Origin: Syntrophaceae bacterium
GTDB lineage: Bacteria; Desulfobacterota; Desulfomonilia; Desulfomonilales; Desulfomonilaceae
Assembly: GCA_014874425.1 (NCBI GenBank)
Contig: JACWAG010000027.1
Location: 1 to 17,364 of the forward strand
Length of the DNA stretch: 17,364 nucleotides
Reading direction: 5' to 3'
Part shown: one piece after another, positions 6,920 to 15,363 of the stretch
How positions within the stretch are numbered: position 1 is the stretch's first letter
Layout of the letters: the number at the start of each line of letters is the position of its first letter
Notes under the pieces: model-generated
Told to the model about the DNA's origin: nothing
Databases searched by the model: none
The model's input: only the letters and a program-made list of their open reading frames with translations
Made by a program: the position numbers and the translations under genes

Positions 6920-7606
6920 CTATTTTTTCGCGGAATTCTCTCCCGACTCTTTAGCTTTCGGATATCCTATGCATTGCGCAAGAGTAATCTTCTGATCCGG
7001 ACGAAGCTTCATAGCCTCACTTAGCTTTGTCCTGTCCATATTAGCCCGAACTACCGTCGCGAGGCCTTCAGACGCGCTGTATAGGTAAACATTCTCACCG
7101 ATAAACCCTGTGTCGGCTGCCGAAAGGAACCTTTTTTCAGCTTCCTGTGAGTCTCCCATCTTCGCAAAATCGGCGACATATACAAGATCAAGAGGGGCGT
7201 CTTTGACGTAGCCCTGCAATCCGGTCATGGCGCGCATATCGCCCGAAACGACAGGAACGAGTGTATTAGCCTTAGCGTCATATCTGTATACCCCAGCCTT
7301 CATAGTCACAAATATGTCTATTTCCTGGTGGTTAAGAGCAGAAGGGGCCGTTCTCCGGCCATCTGGCCTATTTATTCCAAACGCCGCCCAAAGTAGGTTC
7401 GATAAGGTTTGAGTCGAGAGTTCCTTCGGAGCAAATTCACGTGTAGTTTTCCTCTCACTCAAGACCTGCATCAATGGCTTGCCTTTGGTAATCTCAGGTT
7501 TGGGTAGTTGGATTGTTTGAAGATCCGCGGCCTGGGCCAATGTCCCCGTTATCAGAATTGTGGCTAACCCGAGGCACAAGGCCGTTACTGTCATTGATTT
7601 GATCAT
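6920..7606 (-). CDS. Exported SagB/ThcOx-type nitroreductase-family flavoprotein
   Basis: This is a 228-residue protein with an N-terminal Sec signal peptide: basic start, hydrophobic core about 6-22, likely cut after AQA at 24-26. The mature part is a single nitroreductase-like FMN domain. ERKTTREF (51-58) and RTAPSALNHQ (85-94) correspond to the FMN phosphate-binding arginine region and the following loop of SagB-type oxidoreductases. A later GFIGENVYLYSASEG segment (167-181) is also typical. The family uses FMN for two-electron oxidation or reduction; the periplasmic substrate is unknown. The frame extends to 7672, but the ATG at 7606 has AAGGAG six bases upstream and starts the signal peptide, while the extension would cover the promoter. 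An exported form is less usual than the cytoplasmic azoline dehydrogenases, and no peptide precursor or cyclase gene is nearby. Confidence 0.87.
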   Translation of the reverse strand: MIKSMTVTALCLGLATILITGTLAQAADLQTIQLPKPEITKGKPLMQVLSERKTTREFAPKELSTQTLSNLLWAAFGINRPDGRRTAPSALNHQEIDIFVTMKAGVYRYDAKANTLVPVVSGDMRAMTGLQGYVKDAPLDLVYVADFAKMGDSQEAEKRFLSAADTGFIGENVYLYSASEGLATVVRANMDRTKLSEAMKLRPDQKITLAQCIGYPKAKESGENSAKK

Positions 7607-7642
7607 CTTTTTCTCCTTCACATTATTCCAGAAAGATTTGTC

Positions 7643-7672
7643 TCTATAAAGAGCCATAAAATAACACGACAA
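7643..7672 (-). promoter_or_regulatory. Candidate promoter of the nitroreductase gene
   Basis: On the minus strand TTGTCG (7672-7667) and TATAGA (7648-7643) are 18 bases apart, each matching four of six consensus positions. The site lies about 37 bases before the ATG at 7606, in the 100-bp gap after the antiporter gene. It suggests the nitroreductase can be transcribed independently of the genes before it. Confidence 0.35.
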
Positions 7673-7706
7673 CCATTACAGCATTTCGTTTCATGCAAAA
7701 GCATAT

Positions 7707-9692
7707 CTAAGAGGAGTTTAAAATTGAGGCCAGAATGCCTATTTTTTCGGGTTTCCCCAAAATATGCAGGATATCATTCTCCATCAATTCTTGATCGGGG
7801 GTTGGATTGGCAATCAGGATCGAACCTCTTTGGATGGCTAACACTGTCACTTCAAATTTCTTCCTGATCTGCAGATCCTTTATCGATTTGCCGACCATCA
7901 TGGACTTCGGAGAGGCACGGAGAGAGGATATTTGAATTTCTGAAAAATGCGACGCAATATCTGAGATTTTAGAAGGTTGTTCTGAAAAACTTCTGAACAT
8001 GCGATAATGATCTGATCTGACCTGAGTTACAAATTTCTCGATTTCATCTCTCGGGGTCAGATATTTTCTTAAAACAAGAACCAAAATCTCAATCGACGCT
8101 TCATATTCTTCAGTCACCACCTCGTTTGCCCCGAGATTCGATAAAACGTCTATCTCAGACAAGAACCTAGTCCTTGCGACAATGTGAAGAGCTGGATTGA
8201 TCCTTCTTGAAATCTCAATGATCCGGCGAGTCGCCCCCGGGTCAGAAATCATTATTACAAGAACCCTAGCTTTTGTGATGCCAGAGCGCCTTAGAACCGG
8301 ACCGGTTGTGGCGTCCCCATAGAATATTGGAGCGCCTTTAGCTCGCTCGTCATGTACCGTCCTCGGATTCAGTTCAATGATCACCGTAGGGATGTTGGCT
8401 TTCGTAGCAGCCCGATTCAGATTTCGTCCTCCTATGCCGTACCCTACAATTATGATGTGATTATGCGCTTTTGGTATTTCCTGACGCTCACGGATACGAG
8501 GGGAGCCTTTAAGCAAAAACCTGGGTACGGGAAGAGCCTGAGCGAACCTGGTAATACGATTTCCGGATTGCATTAGCATTGGGGTCAATATCATCGTCAC
8601 AATTGAAAGTCCCAGGAATAACTGATAGGTCTGATGATCAATCAACCCCAACCCTGAACCAGCTTCAGAGAGCACAAAAGAGAATTCTCCTACCTGACAT
8701 AGAGCGATACTTACAAGTATCGCCGTTCTGAACGGGAACCCAAGCGTTATCGCTGAGATTCCAGAGGCCAAAAATTTCAGGATTATTACTATTGTGATTG
8801 CTACTGACAAACCTGGAATATTGGCAAAAACGAATCTAAGGTCTAGCAGCATACCGATAGACACGAAAAAAAAGCTCGTAAACAAATCTCTGAATGGCAA
8901 AATATTTCCGAGCGCTCTTTCACCAAATTCAGATTCTGAAACTATAAGGCCAGCAATAAATGCCCCCAGCCCCATGGACAAGCCTAATGCGGAAGTTAAC
9001 CAGGTCGCGCCCAGGCCAATCAAGACAATACCCAGCACAAAAAGTTGCTGACTCCTTATGTCAGCGATCCGGAACAGGAACTTCGGCGCAAGCCACTTGA
9101 CTGAAACGAAAACAATGAGGGATATAGCAATTCCTTTTAATGCAAGATCAACAAGGGAAAGGCCAAATGACAGGTTTTTTCCGGCAAGAAACGGAGCAGA
9201 GAGCATCATGGCCACAACGATAATATCCTGGAATATCAATATCCCTACTATTAGCTTTCCGTGAGGACTGGCGGTTTCGGCCCTTTGTTGAAGTATTTTC
9301 AGGACAATCGCTGTACTGCTCAAAGATAATAGGAATCCGAAAAATATCGACTGGTTTGTTCCCATTCCAATGATGGTGGCTAGCAACGCTCCACCTATTG
9401 CAGAAAGACAAACCTGGATCGCTCCGCCGAGCAAGACCAATCTTTTGATATTAAGCAAATTTGAAAGGGAAAACTCTAAACCAATAGTGAACAGTAAACA
9501 GACTACCCCTATTTCGGCTAACTGTTCGACCTCAGAAACGTGTTTTATAAGACCTAGACTGTGTGGGCCTACGAGAATTCCGGTAAGTAGAAATCCTACG
9601 GTGTCTGGGACCTTAAAGCGATGACAAACAAAGATAACGAGCAGCGCCAGTCCACAAATGATGATAATGTCGCGAAGTAATGGTACTTCCAT
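7707..9692 (-). CDS. KefB/KefC-like cation:proton antiporter (CPA2) with RCK_N and RCK_C domains
   Basis: This 661-residue inner-membrane protein has about twelve helices (residues 6-375), then a cytoplasmic regulator. The helix 2-3 region has LLFTIGLEFS, the helix 4-5 region SSTAIVLKIL, and IFQDIIVV contains a Q155-D156 pair at the expected ion-site aspartate of CPA2 carriers. The RCK_N (TrkA-N) domain begins near 411 with the nucleotide-binding GYGIGG (417-422) and acidic E440 ending the second strand. The RCK_C (TrkA-C) domain lies at about 585-650. Such proteins exchange K+ or Na+ for H+ and are gated by a nucleotide or ligand on the RCK domain. The gene starts 13 bp after the HAD gene and has no clear ribosome site of its own, so it is probably read from the same transcript. 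No KefF/KefG ancillary gene is present, so glutathione gating is not supported. Confidence 0.92.
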   Translation of the reverse strand: MEVPLLRDIIIICGLALLVIFVCHRFKVPDTVGFLLTGILVGPHSLGLIKHVSEVEQLAEIGVVCLLFTIGLEFSLSNLLNIKRLVLLGGAIQVCLSAIGGALLATIIGMGTNQSIFFGFLLSLSSTAIVLKILQQRAETASPHGKLIVGILIFQDIIVVAMMLSAPFLAGKNLSFGLSLVDLALKGIAISLIVFVSVKWLAPKFLFRIADIRSQQLFVLGIVLIGLGATWLTSALGLSMGLGAFIAGLIVSESEFGERALGNILPFRDLFTSFFFVSIGMLLDLRFVFANIPGLSVAITIVIILKFLASGISAITLGFPFRTAILVSIALCQVGEFSFVLSEAGSGLGLIDHQTYQLFLGLSIVTMILTPMLMQSGNRITRFAQALPVPRFLLKGSPRIRERQEIPKAHNHIIIVGYGIGGRNLNRAATKANIPTVIIELNPRTVHDERAKGAPIFYGDATTGPVLRRSGITKARVLVIMISDPGATRRIIEISRRINPALHIVARTRFLSEIDVLSNLGANEVVTEEYEASIEILVLVLRKYLTPRDEIEKFVTQVRSDHYRMFRSFSEQPSKISDIASHFSEIQISSLRASPKSMMVGKSIKDLQIRKKFEVTVLAIQRGSILIANPTPDQELMENDILHILGKPEKIGILASILNSS

Positions 9693-9705
9693 TCAAATCT
9701 ATATC

Positions 9706-10461
9706 TTATGTAGAGGGTCTTTGAAGGAATTCATCGATGATGGAAGTCAGGTCCATGAAGTTGAATTTCATCTCTTCTTGCAGATTTCGGGACTGACCTT
9801 GAGAATAACTAACGCCGAATCGTTGATTTATTACAATATTCCTGTCTTTACAGTATTTGCTCAAGGAGTACTTTGTCATCGAACCTATGAGCAAAGCCCC
9901 TGTAGAAGCTCCCCACTCAAAGTGTGGGCCATCTCCTCCACTGTCCCCAATTACAACAATCCTGTTAAAGGGAATACCAAATGAACTTACAGCAGCCGCT
10001 GTATTTTTCGGTTTATCCTGAATCTCTGTTACAGCGAACCTGTAACAACCCCTAGTCGAGTCGTCCGTATAGTTGATCAATGGATTAGCCGCCACCAGGG
10101 AGACTTCAGGTATGAGTTTCTTGGCTATCGCGCGTTGAAAGAACCCTTGCATCCCGGTAGTATTGATCATGAAAAGTATTTTCTTGCTTTTAGCCCATTC
10201 GATGAATTGATATACTCCATTGTATATTGAAAAGGACTTTTCCAGATAATTATCCATTTGTTCAGTGGTTAGAGGCGCTGGCAACAGTTCCCATATACTT
10301 TTGACAGCCAGAGAGAGAGGGATCTCGTTACTTGTGTATTTTTTGAATATTACATCCAGTTCGGGTTTCAGCGACGGATAGACAAAGGCAATAGGGTCAA
10401 AAGGGCCAGTGGGCGCAAGACACTCATTCCAATCCGAAGAAATAATGGCCTTGTATTTCAT
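9706..10461 (-). CDS. HAD-superfamily phosphatase-like protein with atypical motif I
   Basis: This 251-residue soluble protein shows a HAD fold. Motif I is SDWNECLAP, with nucleophile D10. Motif II is the threonine pair T101-T102 after a hydrophobic strand, motif III probably K150 or K152, and motif IV GDSGGDG with D173 and D177. Between motifs I and II lies a helical C1-type cap (about 20-90). The usual DxD of phosphatases is D-W-N here, so the second aspartate, the general acid/base, is replaced by N12. Phosphonatase-like HADs also lack it, so the enzyme may still work on an unusual substrate. The substrate is not predictable. The open frame extends to 10482, but the ATG at 10461 is preferred because CGGAGAAC lies upstream of it and motif I then sits at a normal distance. 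It is co-directional with, and 13 bp from, the antiporter gene. Confidence 0.8.
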   Translation of the reverse strand: MKYKAIISSDWNECLAPTGPFDPIAFVYPSLKPELDVIFKKYTSNEIPLSLAVKSIWELLPAPLTTEQMDNYLEKSFSIYNGVYQFIEWAKSKKILFMINTTGMQGFFQRAIAKKLIPEVSLVAANPLINYTDDSTRGCYRFAVTEIQDKPKNTAAAVSSFGIPFNRIVVIGDSGGDGPHFEWGASTGALLIGSMTKYSLSKYCKDRNIVINQRFGVSYSQGQSRNLQEEMKFNFMDLTSIIDEFLQRPST

Positions 10462-10559
10462 GGTAGTTCTCCGATTTAGCAAGCTGATTTACTTTCTCCA
10501 CGAACCAATAGCCTGGGTCTGGCGTAACCCCAATAAGCACTGAGCTATGAATGTGGGTA

Positions 10560-10586
10560 TTACTGCCTTGGCAATTGCCACAGTAA
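10560..10586. repeat. Interrupted palindrome TTACTG-cct-TGGCAATTGCCA-CAGTAA
   Basis: A perfect 12-bp palindrome TGGCAATTGCCA (10569-10580) is flanked by the inverted arms TTACTG (10560-10565) and CAGTAA (10581-10586), with a three-base asymmetry on the left. It lies in the 160-bp gap between the end of the PhoR-like kinase gene and the start of the HAD gene, about 100 bases before the latter. No T-run follows on the minus strand, which argues against an intrinsic terminator. A dimeric repressor operator for the HAD-antiporter unit is the simplest reading. Confidence 0.5.
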
Positions 10587-10621
10587 CGAGGATGGTATAT
10601 TATTCCGACCCCTATGGGAAC

Positions 10622-12394
10622 TCATGCGGGAATGTGGATCGTAAAGACGCTCCCTTGGCCAATTCCGCTGGAAGCTTCTATCCTGCCGGCATGAAGATTG
10701 ATTATGTGCCGGGCTATTGATAGCCCCAATCCCGCCCCGCCCTTATCTCTTGTGCGAGCTTTATCAACTCGGAAGAACCTTTCAAAAATCCGCGGAAGCT
10801 GATCGCCAGGGATCCCACATCCTTTGTCTCTCACTTCAATTATGACTTCCTTATCGAACCGCTTTGCTGAAATCAAAACATCGGAGTCGGGTCCACTGTA
10901 TTTAATTGCGTTGTCTACGAGGTTTGACAACGCCTGTTCGAACAAAGGCCGATTCATGTTGATTTCAAGTGAAGCTTCACATTCTACGATTATTTTAATT
11001 CCTCTTTCCAGAGCCATTGCCTCCAGAAATTTTGCAACAGACTGAACCGCGCCACAGACTGAACCTTTTTCGAGCTTCATCGCTCCACGATCGGCGTCTT
11101 GTTCAACACGTGACAATTTCAGCAGATCTTCGATTATTGTAGTTAAACGGTCAGTGTGTTTGATGGCTATGTTGAGGAAACGCTCTGACGCGTTTGGATC
11201 GTTAATTGCCCCATCTTTTAGGGTTTCCAAAAACCCTTTGATGGATGTTACGGGAGTTTTTAACTCATGTGACACGTTTGCGACAAAATCTTTGCGAATC
11301 TGGTCGATATTCTTGAGTCGAGAAATGTCGTTCAGCACTATAAGCGCTCCTGCCGGCTTCCCTTGGGGGTCGGATATTTGAGTGCCATGGGCCTGGAGGA
11401 CCTTGTCAGGATTTCCGATAACGGTCAATTCTTCTTCAATAGGAGATGAACTTGATAGACTTCTTATTACAAATTGGTTGAGACTCTTATTCCTAATGGC
11501 CTCAAGGATGTCTTTACCCGACGATTTAACAAACTGTGCCTGAAAAATTGTCTCGGCTGTCTGGTTCATTCGAACAATTCGTTTTTTGTTGTCTACAACA
11601 ATTACGGCTTCGACCATTTCACCGAGCAATGATTCGAGTTCGTTTCGCTCCCTAGTCATGACGTCAAGCCGCTCTCTCAGTTCTTCGACCATATGATTGA
11701 GCGCTGATGCAAGTTCGGCAATTTCTTTGGCTCCGCCCGGAACGAGTTTGTATTCAAGGTCCCCTTCGGCGAATCGCACGGCAGCGTCCTTGATTTCATT
11801 GATTGGCCTTCTAACACCGTTTGCAAGTAGAATTGCCCCTATAAGCGCTGCGCCAAGCATTAGCAGGACCATGATGGAAAATTTTAGATAACTTCCCTCA
11901 AAGACGTGGCTCAGCCGTTTCGTCGTGTCGGATGTCCTCACAATGCCTATGATCTGTCCACGGTCCGTTATAGGCACAGCGACATACACCACATCCCGGT
12001 TGAGGAAGAAACTATATCGAACAGCAGTTCCAGTAAAACCTTTCATAGCAACGCGTAGTTCCGGTCTGATGGAGAGGTCTGCCATTTTCGCCGGCAATGA
12101 CTGCGAATCTCCCAATACAGTTCCGTCAGGCGCGAGGACAGTAATCCGCTGCCCTCCACTGGAACTCAGTTTCTCACACCATTCGGATATGAAGCTCTTG
12201 TCGGACTCGGAAAGTTTTTGTTTTAGAATGTCTCCTAACATACGAGACTGACTCTCGAGGGATTCTGAGACCGTCTCGAACTGGAGTTCCCGAAACTCGA
12301 TCAGGGTGAAATAGCCAAAAAACACGAAGGCCAAGGTCAGCATTGCGACATGTGACAGAATAAAACGCCATAGTAGAGAATGTCTTTGAGCCAT
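10622..12394 (-). CDS. PhoR-like membrane sensor histidine kinase
   Basis: This is a 590-residue kinase. TM1 (about 11-32) and TM2 (about 172-192) bracket a periplasmic sensor of about 140 residues with a PAS/Cache-like pattern. HAMP follows (about 193-245), then a PAS domain (about 252-360). HisKA has H-box FVANVSHELKTP with H376, and HATPase_c has N-box NLVDNAIKYS, G1 DKGCGIP and G2 GAGLGLSI. The order TM-sensor-TM-HAMP-PAS-HisKA-HATPase and the H-box sequence are those of PhoR/WalK kinases. Phosphate sensing is only suggested, because no phoB, pstSCAB or phoU gene is visible and the large periplasmic part differs from the short one of enteric PhoR. It is an orphan here: the response regulators in the window belong more naturally to other kinases. 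The ATG has no strong ribosome site. Confidence 0.9.
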   Translation of the reverse strand: MAQRHSLLWRFILSHVAMLTLAFVFFGYFTLIEFRELQFETVSESLESQSRMLGDILKQKLSESDKSFISEWCEKLSSSGGQRITVLAPDGTVLGDSQSLPAKMADLSIRPELRVAMKGFTGTAVRYSFFLNRDVVYVAVPITDRGQIIGIVRTSDTTKRLSHVFEGSYLKFSIMVLLMLGAALIGAILLANGVRRPINEIKDAAVRFAEGDLEYKLVPGGAKEIAELASALNHMVEELRERLDVMTRERNELESLLGEMVEAVIVVDNKKRIVRMNQTAETIFQAQFVKSSGKDILEAIRNKSLNQFVIRSLSSSSPIEEELTVIGNPDKVLQAHGTQISDPQGKPAGALIVLNDISRLKNIDQIRKDFVANVSHELKTPVTSIKGFLETLKDGAINDPNASERFLNIAIKHTDRLTTIIEDLLKLSRVEQDADRGAMKLEKGSVCGAVQSVAKFLEAMALERGIKIIVECEASLEINMNRPLFEQALSNLVDNAIKYSGPDSDVLISAKRFDKEVIIEVRDKGCGIPGDQLPRIFERFFRVDKARTRDKGGAGLGLSIARHIINLHAGRIEASSGIGQGSVFTIHIPA

Positions 12395-12546
12395 GTTCTG
12401 TTTATTCGAGCTTTCCGGCGGTCGAACTCCGTTATCTATATAAGCGACTAGTCACAACTTTCCCACCAATTTGAGGAAACCCAAACGAAAAAAATGGGCC
12501 AATAAAGCGATAACCGGTGCGATTCTTCTGATTACAACAATTTTCT

Positions 12547-14256
12547 TCATGAACTTGAGTCTTCTTCAATTACTTTTGAAACTGGGAATTTAACATGAAA
12601 AGAGGTCCCAACCCCTTCTTCCGTATCCACTGTTATTTCACCGCCCAACTCTTTCACAATTCCGTAACAGATCGAAAGCCCCAACCCTGTACCCTTGCCG
12701 ACGGGTTTTGTCGTGAAAAAAGGATCAAAAATACGTGGAGCGATGGATCTGGGAATCCCCGGACCGTTGTCTGATACATCGACCACTAGGTAATCATCCT
12801 CGCGTTTCGTCGAAATCCTAATTATACCACCCTTTGGCTCAAGCGCATCTACTGCATTATTTATTAAATTTACCAAAATTTGCTGGGTTTCTGATGGTGA
12901 AATTCGGGTAGGAGGCAGACCTTCAGTAAATTCTACCTGTATCTTGACGTTCCCTGATGTTAGCCTCTGTTTGCACAAAGTGATCGCCTCTTTGGTCACT
13001 TCATTAATATTAACTCTCTTGGGGATTGGGTCGGTTTTTCTAGCGAAACTGAGCAGCTTGTGCGTGATTTGTTTGCAGCGAACTCCCTGGGCCTTTATCT
13101 GTTTTAAAGAACGTTCAAATTCTTCTACCATGGGTATTGATCCAGGATCAGCGTCAGCTATGAGGTCCTGCATCCATCCGGCTTCTTCTACCATAACAGC
13201 CACAGGATTATTTATTTCATGGGCAATTCCTGCGGCGAGTTCCCCTATGGACGCGAGTTTCCCGGTCTCGATCATCTTCTCATTCAAAATCTCCTTTTCT
13301 TCGTCAACCCGTTTTATGCGAGACACAATTCTTCGGGCCAAAACTACTGAAACCATGAGAATTCCAGCGATCCCTATTGAGAAGATAAGAATAGTCAGTG
13401 AGCGAACGGCGTACAATGATTTGTAGGCGTCCTGTTCGGTCTGCCGGAAGGCAAGGACCCAGTCTCCATTTTTTAGTCGGGACATGACGTGAATCATATT
13501 CACGCCGTTATCCTTTAAGGTCCTGATGGTTGTCTCACTTCCTGCGTCTGGGGTGGTAGAGGCCAGATAGCTTGTGTACGGCTCCACATCCAATAAAATC
13601 CCCAATCTACTGCTTGTTTGAATTTCGCCCTTTTTGTTGAAAATGAATGCGACGCCTGTTTCGCCAATCCTGATGTTTTGAACAACCGAATTGAATTTTT
13701 CAAAATCAACTGTTCCTCTCAGGAGCCATTTTGAGCCATTGTGATCACCTCTAACTGCAACTATGAAATGAGGAATGTCTCTGAGCCCTAGGAAGACATC
13801 ACTTATATAAGTGTCACTTCGAATTGCGTCTTTGAACCATGGAGCGTCCCTATAGTCGGCGCTCTTAAGTCCAAATGGCCCTGCATAAGAAAGCTGTATA
13901 CCACTAGAATCCACGACTCCGAGATCTACAAAAGTGTAATTGGAAATCTTTTGTAGGGATTTGAGTCTTTCTTCAAGGAATTTATGGTTCGCCAATTGAT
14001 CGAAAGTGTAAGAGTCCATTAACAAAGATATGTCGGCTAATCTTTGGTAAAGAAACCCGTTGATATTCTGGTTTTGTTCTTTATTAAGAACCTTTAGATA
14101 TTTTGATATATTATCCTTAAAGGATGTTTGAGAAAAATGCCTTATAGTTAAAGTAATTAAAATCAAAGGAATTACTGAGACGCTGACTACTATCAGGACG
14201 ATGTTTCGAGTTAGAGACCTGTAGTATGAATCATGATTTTTGTTAACGAAAGACAT
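12547..14256 (-). CDS. dCache-type membrane sensor histidine kinase (NtrB/ZraS-like kinase core)
   Basis: This is a 569-residue kinase. TM1 (about 18-39) and TM2 (about 284-306) enclose about 245 periplasmic residues with the double-Cache pattern: a long helix, then two sensor lobes including WFKDAIRSDTYISDVF (140-155). A short HAMP-like linker follows. The kinase core has LASIGELAAGIAHEINNP with H346, N-box NLINNAVDAL, G1 DNGPGIP, then FFTTKP-GKGTGLGLSI. This HEINNP subtype usually pairs with NtrC-like or stand-alone receivers. The dCache domain senses a small extracellular ligand, often an organic acid or amino acid. The gene follows the CBS protein by 29 bp and, further upstream, a receiver-only protein and the permeases, so it may report on the transported solute. 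That link is inference from gene order. Confidence 0.92.
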   Translation of the reverse strand: MSFVNKNHDSYYRSLTRNIVLIVVSVSVIPLILITLTIRHFSQTSFKDNISKYLKVLNKEQNQNINGFLYQRLADISLLMDSYTFDQLANHKFLEERLKSLQKISNYTFVDLGVVDSSGIQLSYAGPFGLKSADYRDAPWFKDAIRSDTYISDVFLGLRDIPHFIVAVRGDHNGSKWLLRGTVDFEKFNSVVQNIRIGETGVAFIFNKKGEIQTSSRLGILLDVEPYTSYLASTTPDAGSETTIRTLKDNGVNMIHVMSRLKNGDWVLAFRQTEQDAYKSLYAVRSLTILIFSIGIAGILMVSVVLARRIVSRIKRVDEEKEILNEKMIETGKLASIGELAAGIAHEINNPVAVMVEEAGWMQDLIADADPGSIPMVEEFERSLKQIKAQGVRCKQITHKLLSFARKTDPIPKRVNINEVTKEAITLCKQRLTSGNVKIQVEFTEGLPPTRISPSETQQILVNLINNAVDALEPKGGIIRISTKREDDYLVVDVSDNGPGIPRSIAPRIFDPFFTTKPVGKGTGLGLSICYGIVKELGGEITVDTEEGVGTSFHVKFPVSKVIEEDSSS

Positions 14257-14285
14257 TGGGGGTTCCGTTGAGCGAAAAAAGGGTC

Positions 14286-14786
14286 CTATAAGCTGAACCT
14301 TTTCATGAGTATTTCCTTCTGGTCGATTATTTCGGCGTCAAAGAGAATCGAAGCGACGGTATTGAATATAGCGGACAGTTTTATTATGCCTTCCAACCTG
14401 TCTTCCTCGATTACAGGGATCATGGACACTCTGTGCTCTATCATTATGTCAAGCGCTCTTAAAATTGAGTCGGCAGGTCGGACTGTACCTGCGAAAGGTG
14501 TCGTGATTTCGCTGACCAGCGTGGTCGGACTTGGGACATTGTCGGCGCAATTGTTACCGCTACACAGGGGTCTGATTTGGCTAAGTAAATCAATCAAGTG
14601 AACAAAACCGACAAGTTTGTATTGAGCGTTCATTACAAAAGGCGTTGAATGACCGTGGAGAAGTTTTTTGTCCTCAGTGACTATTCTGAGTATCTTTAAA
14701 GCCGTTTCAACATCCATGTCGGCAGGTAGCAGGGGCCATTCGTTAGGTTTTATCATAAGTTGGGAGACCAGGACGGAGTGTGGCAT
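14286..14786 (-). CDS. Two-CBS-domain protein
   Basis: This 166-residue cytoplasmic protein consists almost wholly of two CBS repeats (about 8-70 and 88-150). The second repeat shows the standard pattern, with TVRPADSILRALDIMIEH followed by VSMIPVIEEDRLEGII. Paired CBS motifs (a Bateman module) bind adenine nucleotides or related ligands and pass energy status to partners. No catalytic domain is attached, so it must act on another protein. A cysteine pair, C75 and C80, sits in the linker between the repeats. The ribosome site AGAGG lies six bases before the ATG. It is placed between a receiver-only regulator and a dCache kinase, an arrangement that suggests it modulates that pathway. Confidence 0.88.
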   Translation of the reverse strand: MPHSVLVSQLMIKPNEWPLLPADMDVETALKILRIVTEDKKLLHGHSTPFVMNAQYKLVGFVHLIDLLSQIRPLCSGNNCADNVPSPTTLVSEITTPFAGTVRPADSILRALDIMIEHRVSMIPVIEEDRLEGIIKLSAIFNTVASILFDAEIIDQKEILMKRFSL

Positions 14787-14835
14787 ATCATACCTCTAAT
14801 GAAGATCTGGGCATTGTCGGGTTTGAGTATTCTGA

Positions 14836-14864
14836 GCTATACGCTGAGCAATCGTAATGAACAA
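14836..14864 (-). promoter_or_regulatory. Weak candidate promoter before the CBS-kinase pair
   Basis: On the minus strand TTGTTC (14864-14859) and TATAGC (14841-14836) are 17 bases apart, matching three and four of six consensus positions. The site lies in the 150-bp gap between the receiver gene and the CBS gene. A direct repeat CTGAGC at 14832-14837 and 14844-14849 (12-bp period) overlaps the -10 region and could be a regulator site. All of this is weak. Confidence 0.25.
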
Positions 14865-14936
14865 TTTTACAGCGAATGTTTCCCGTTCTGAACCCTAGGG
14901 GATTTTGCCGGTCGTTGTTCACATGATTTTTCTCAC

Positions 14937-15362
14937 TTACTTTGGAGGACCCTCCAGATCTACGATCGCTTGCGCTATTTTATTTTCCTGGGCGCTCTTC
15001 TTATCTTTCGCTTCATGAATCTTGGTTATGAGCAAATCCAAGTCGCACGGCTTCATCAGATAATCAAGGGCGCCAAGCCTCATGCCCTGGATAGCTGATT
15101 GAACAGTGGCGTGACCTGTAAGCAGGATAACCTCAACCATTGGGTACTCTGATTTTATCAGTCTTAAGGTTTCGATACCATCCATGACGGGCATCTTGAC
15201 GTCACAGACTGCTACGTCGATTGAAGGATTCTCCTGAAGCTTCTTCAGAGCTTCGGCGCCACTGGTTGATTTGACTATCGCAAAGCCCCTGTTTAGAAGC
15301 CGTTTGGCTAAAGCTTCTACGAACGGTGACTCATCATCAATCAACAACACCGTTATTGCCAT
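14937..15362 (-). CDS. Single-domain response regulator (receiver only)
   Basis: This 141-residue protein is one receiver domain (about 3-120) with a short polar tail. D9-D10 form the acidic pocket, D54 (in VCDVKMP) is the phosphorylation site, and T82 and K104 (in MKPCD) complete the active site. The sequence resembles receivers of NtrC-family regulators, but no AAA+ or DNA-binding domain follows, so it acts as a relay or by protein contact. The tail is short and is not a recognisable output domain. AGGAG lies eight bases before the ATG. The gene is between the permease and the CBS protein on the same strand; the dCache kinase two genes further on is its most likely phospho-donor. Confidence 0.9.
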   Translation of the reverse strand: MAITVLLIDDESPFVEALAKRLLNRGFAIVKSTSGAEALKKLQENPSIDVAVCDVKMPVMDGIETLRLIKSEYPMVEVILLTGHATVQSAIQGMRLGALDYLMKPCDLDLLITKIHEAKDKKSAQENKIAQAIVDLEGPPK

Positions 15363-15363
15363 A

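Noticed and set aside
7607..7672. Longer N-terminus for the nitroreductase
   Set aside because: It would hide the signal peptide behind 22 polar residues and skip the strong AAGGAG ribosome site before 7606.
7684..7706. ATGC-AAAA-GCAT hairpin after the antiporter gene as a terminator
   Set aside because: The stem is only about 4-5 bp, AT-rich and lacks a following T-run on the minus strand.
12944..13426. Plus-strand frame of 160 codons
   Set aside because: It lies wholly antisense to the dCache kinase, whose H-box, linker and TM2 are clear. The plus-strand protein has no recognisable domain.
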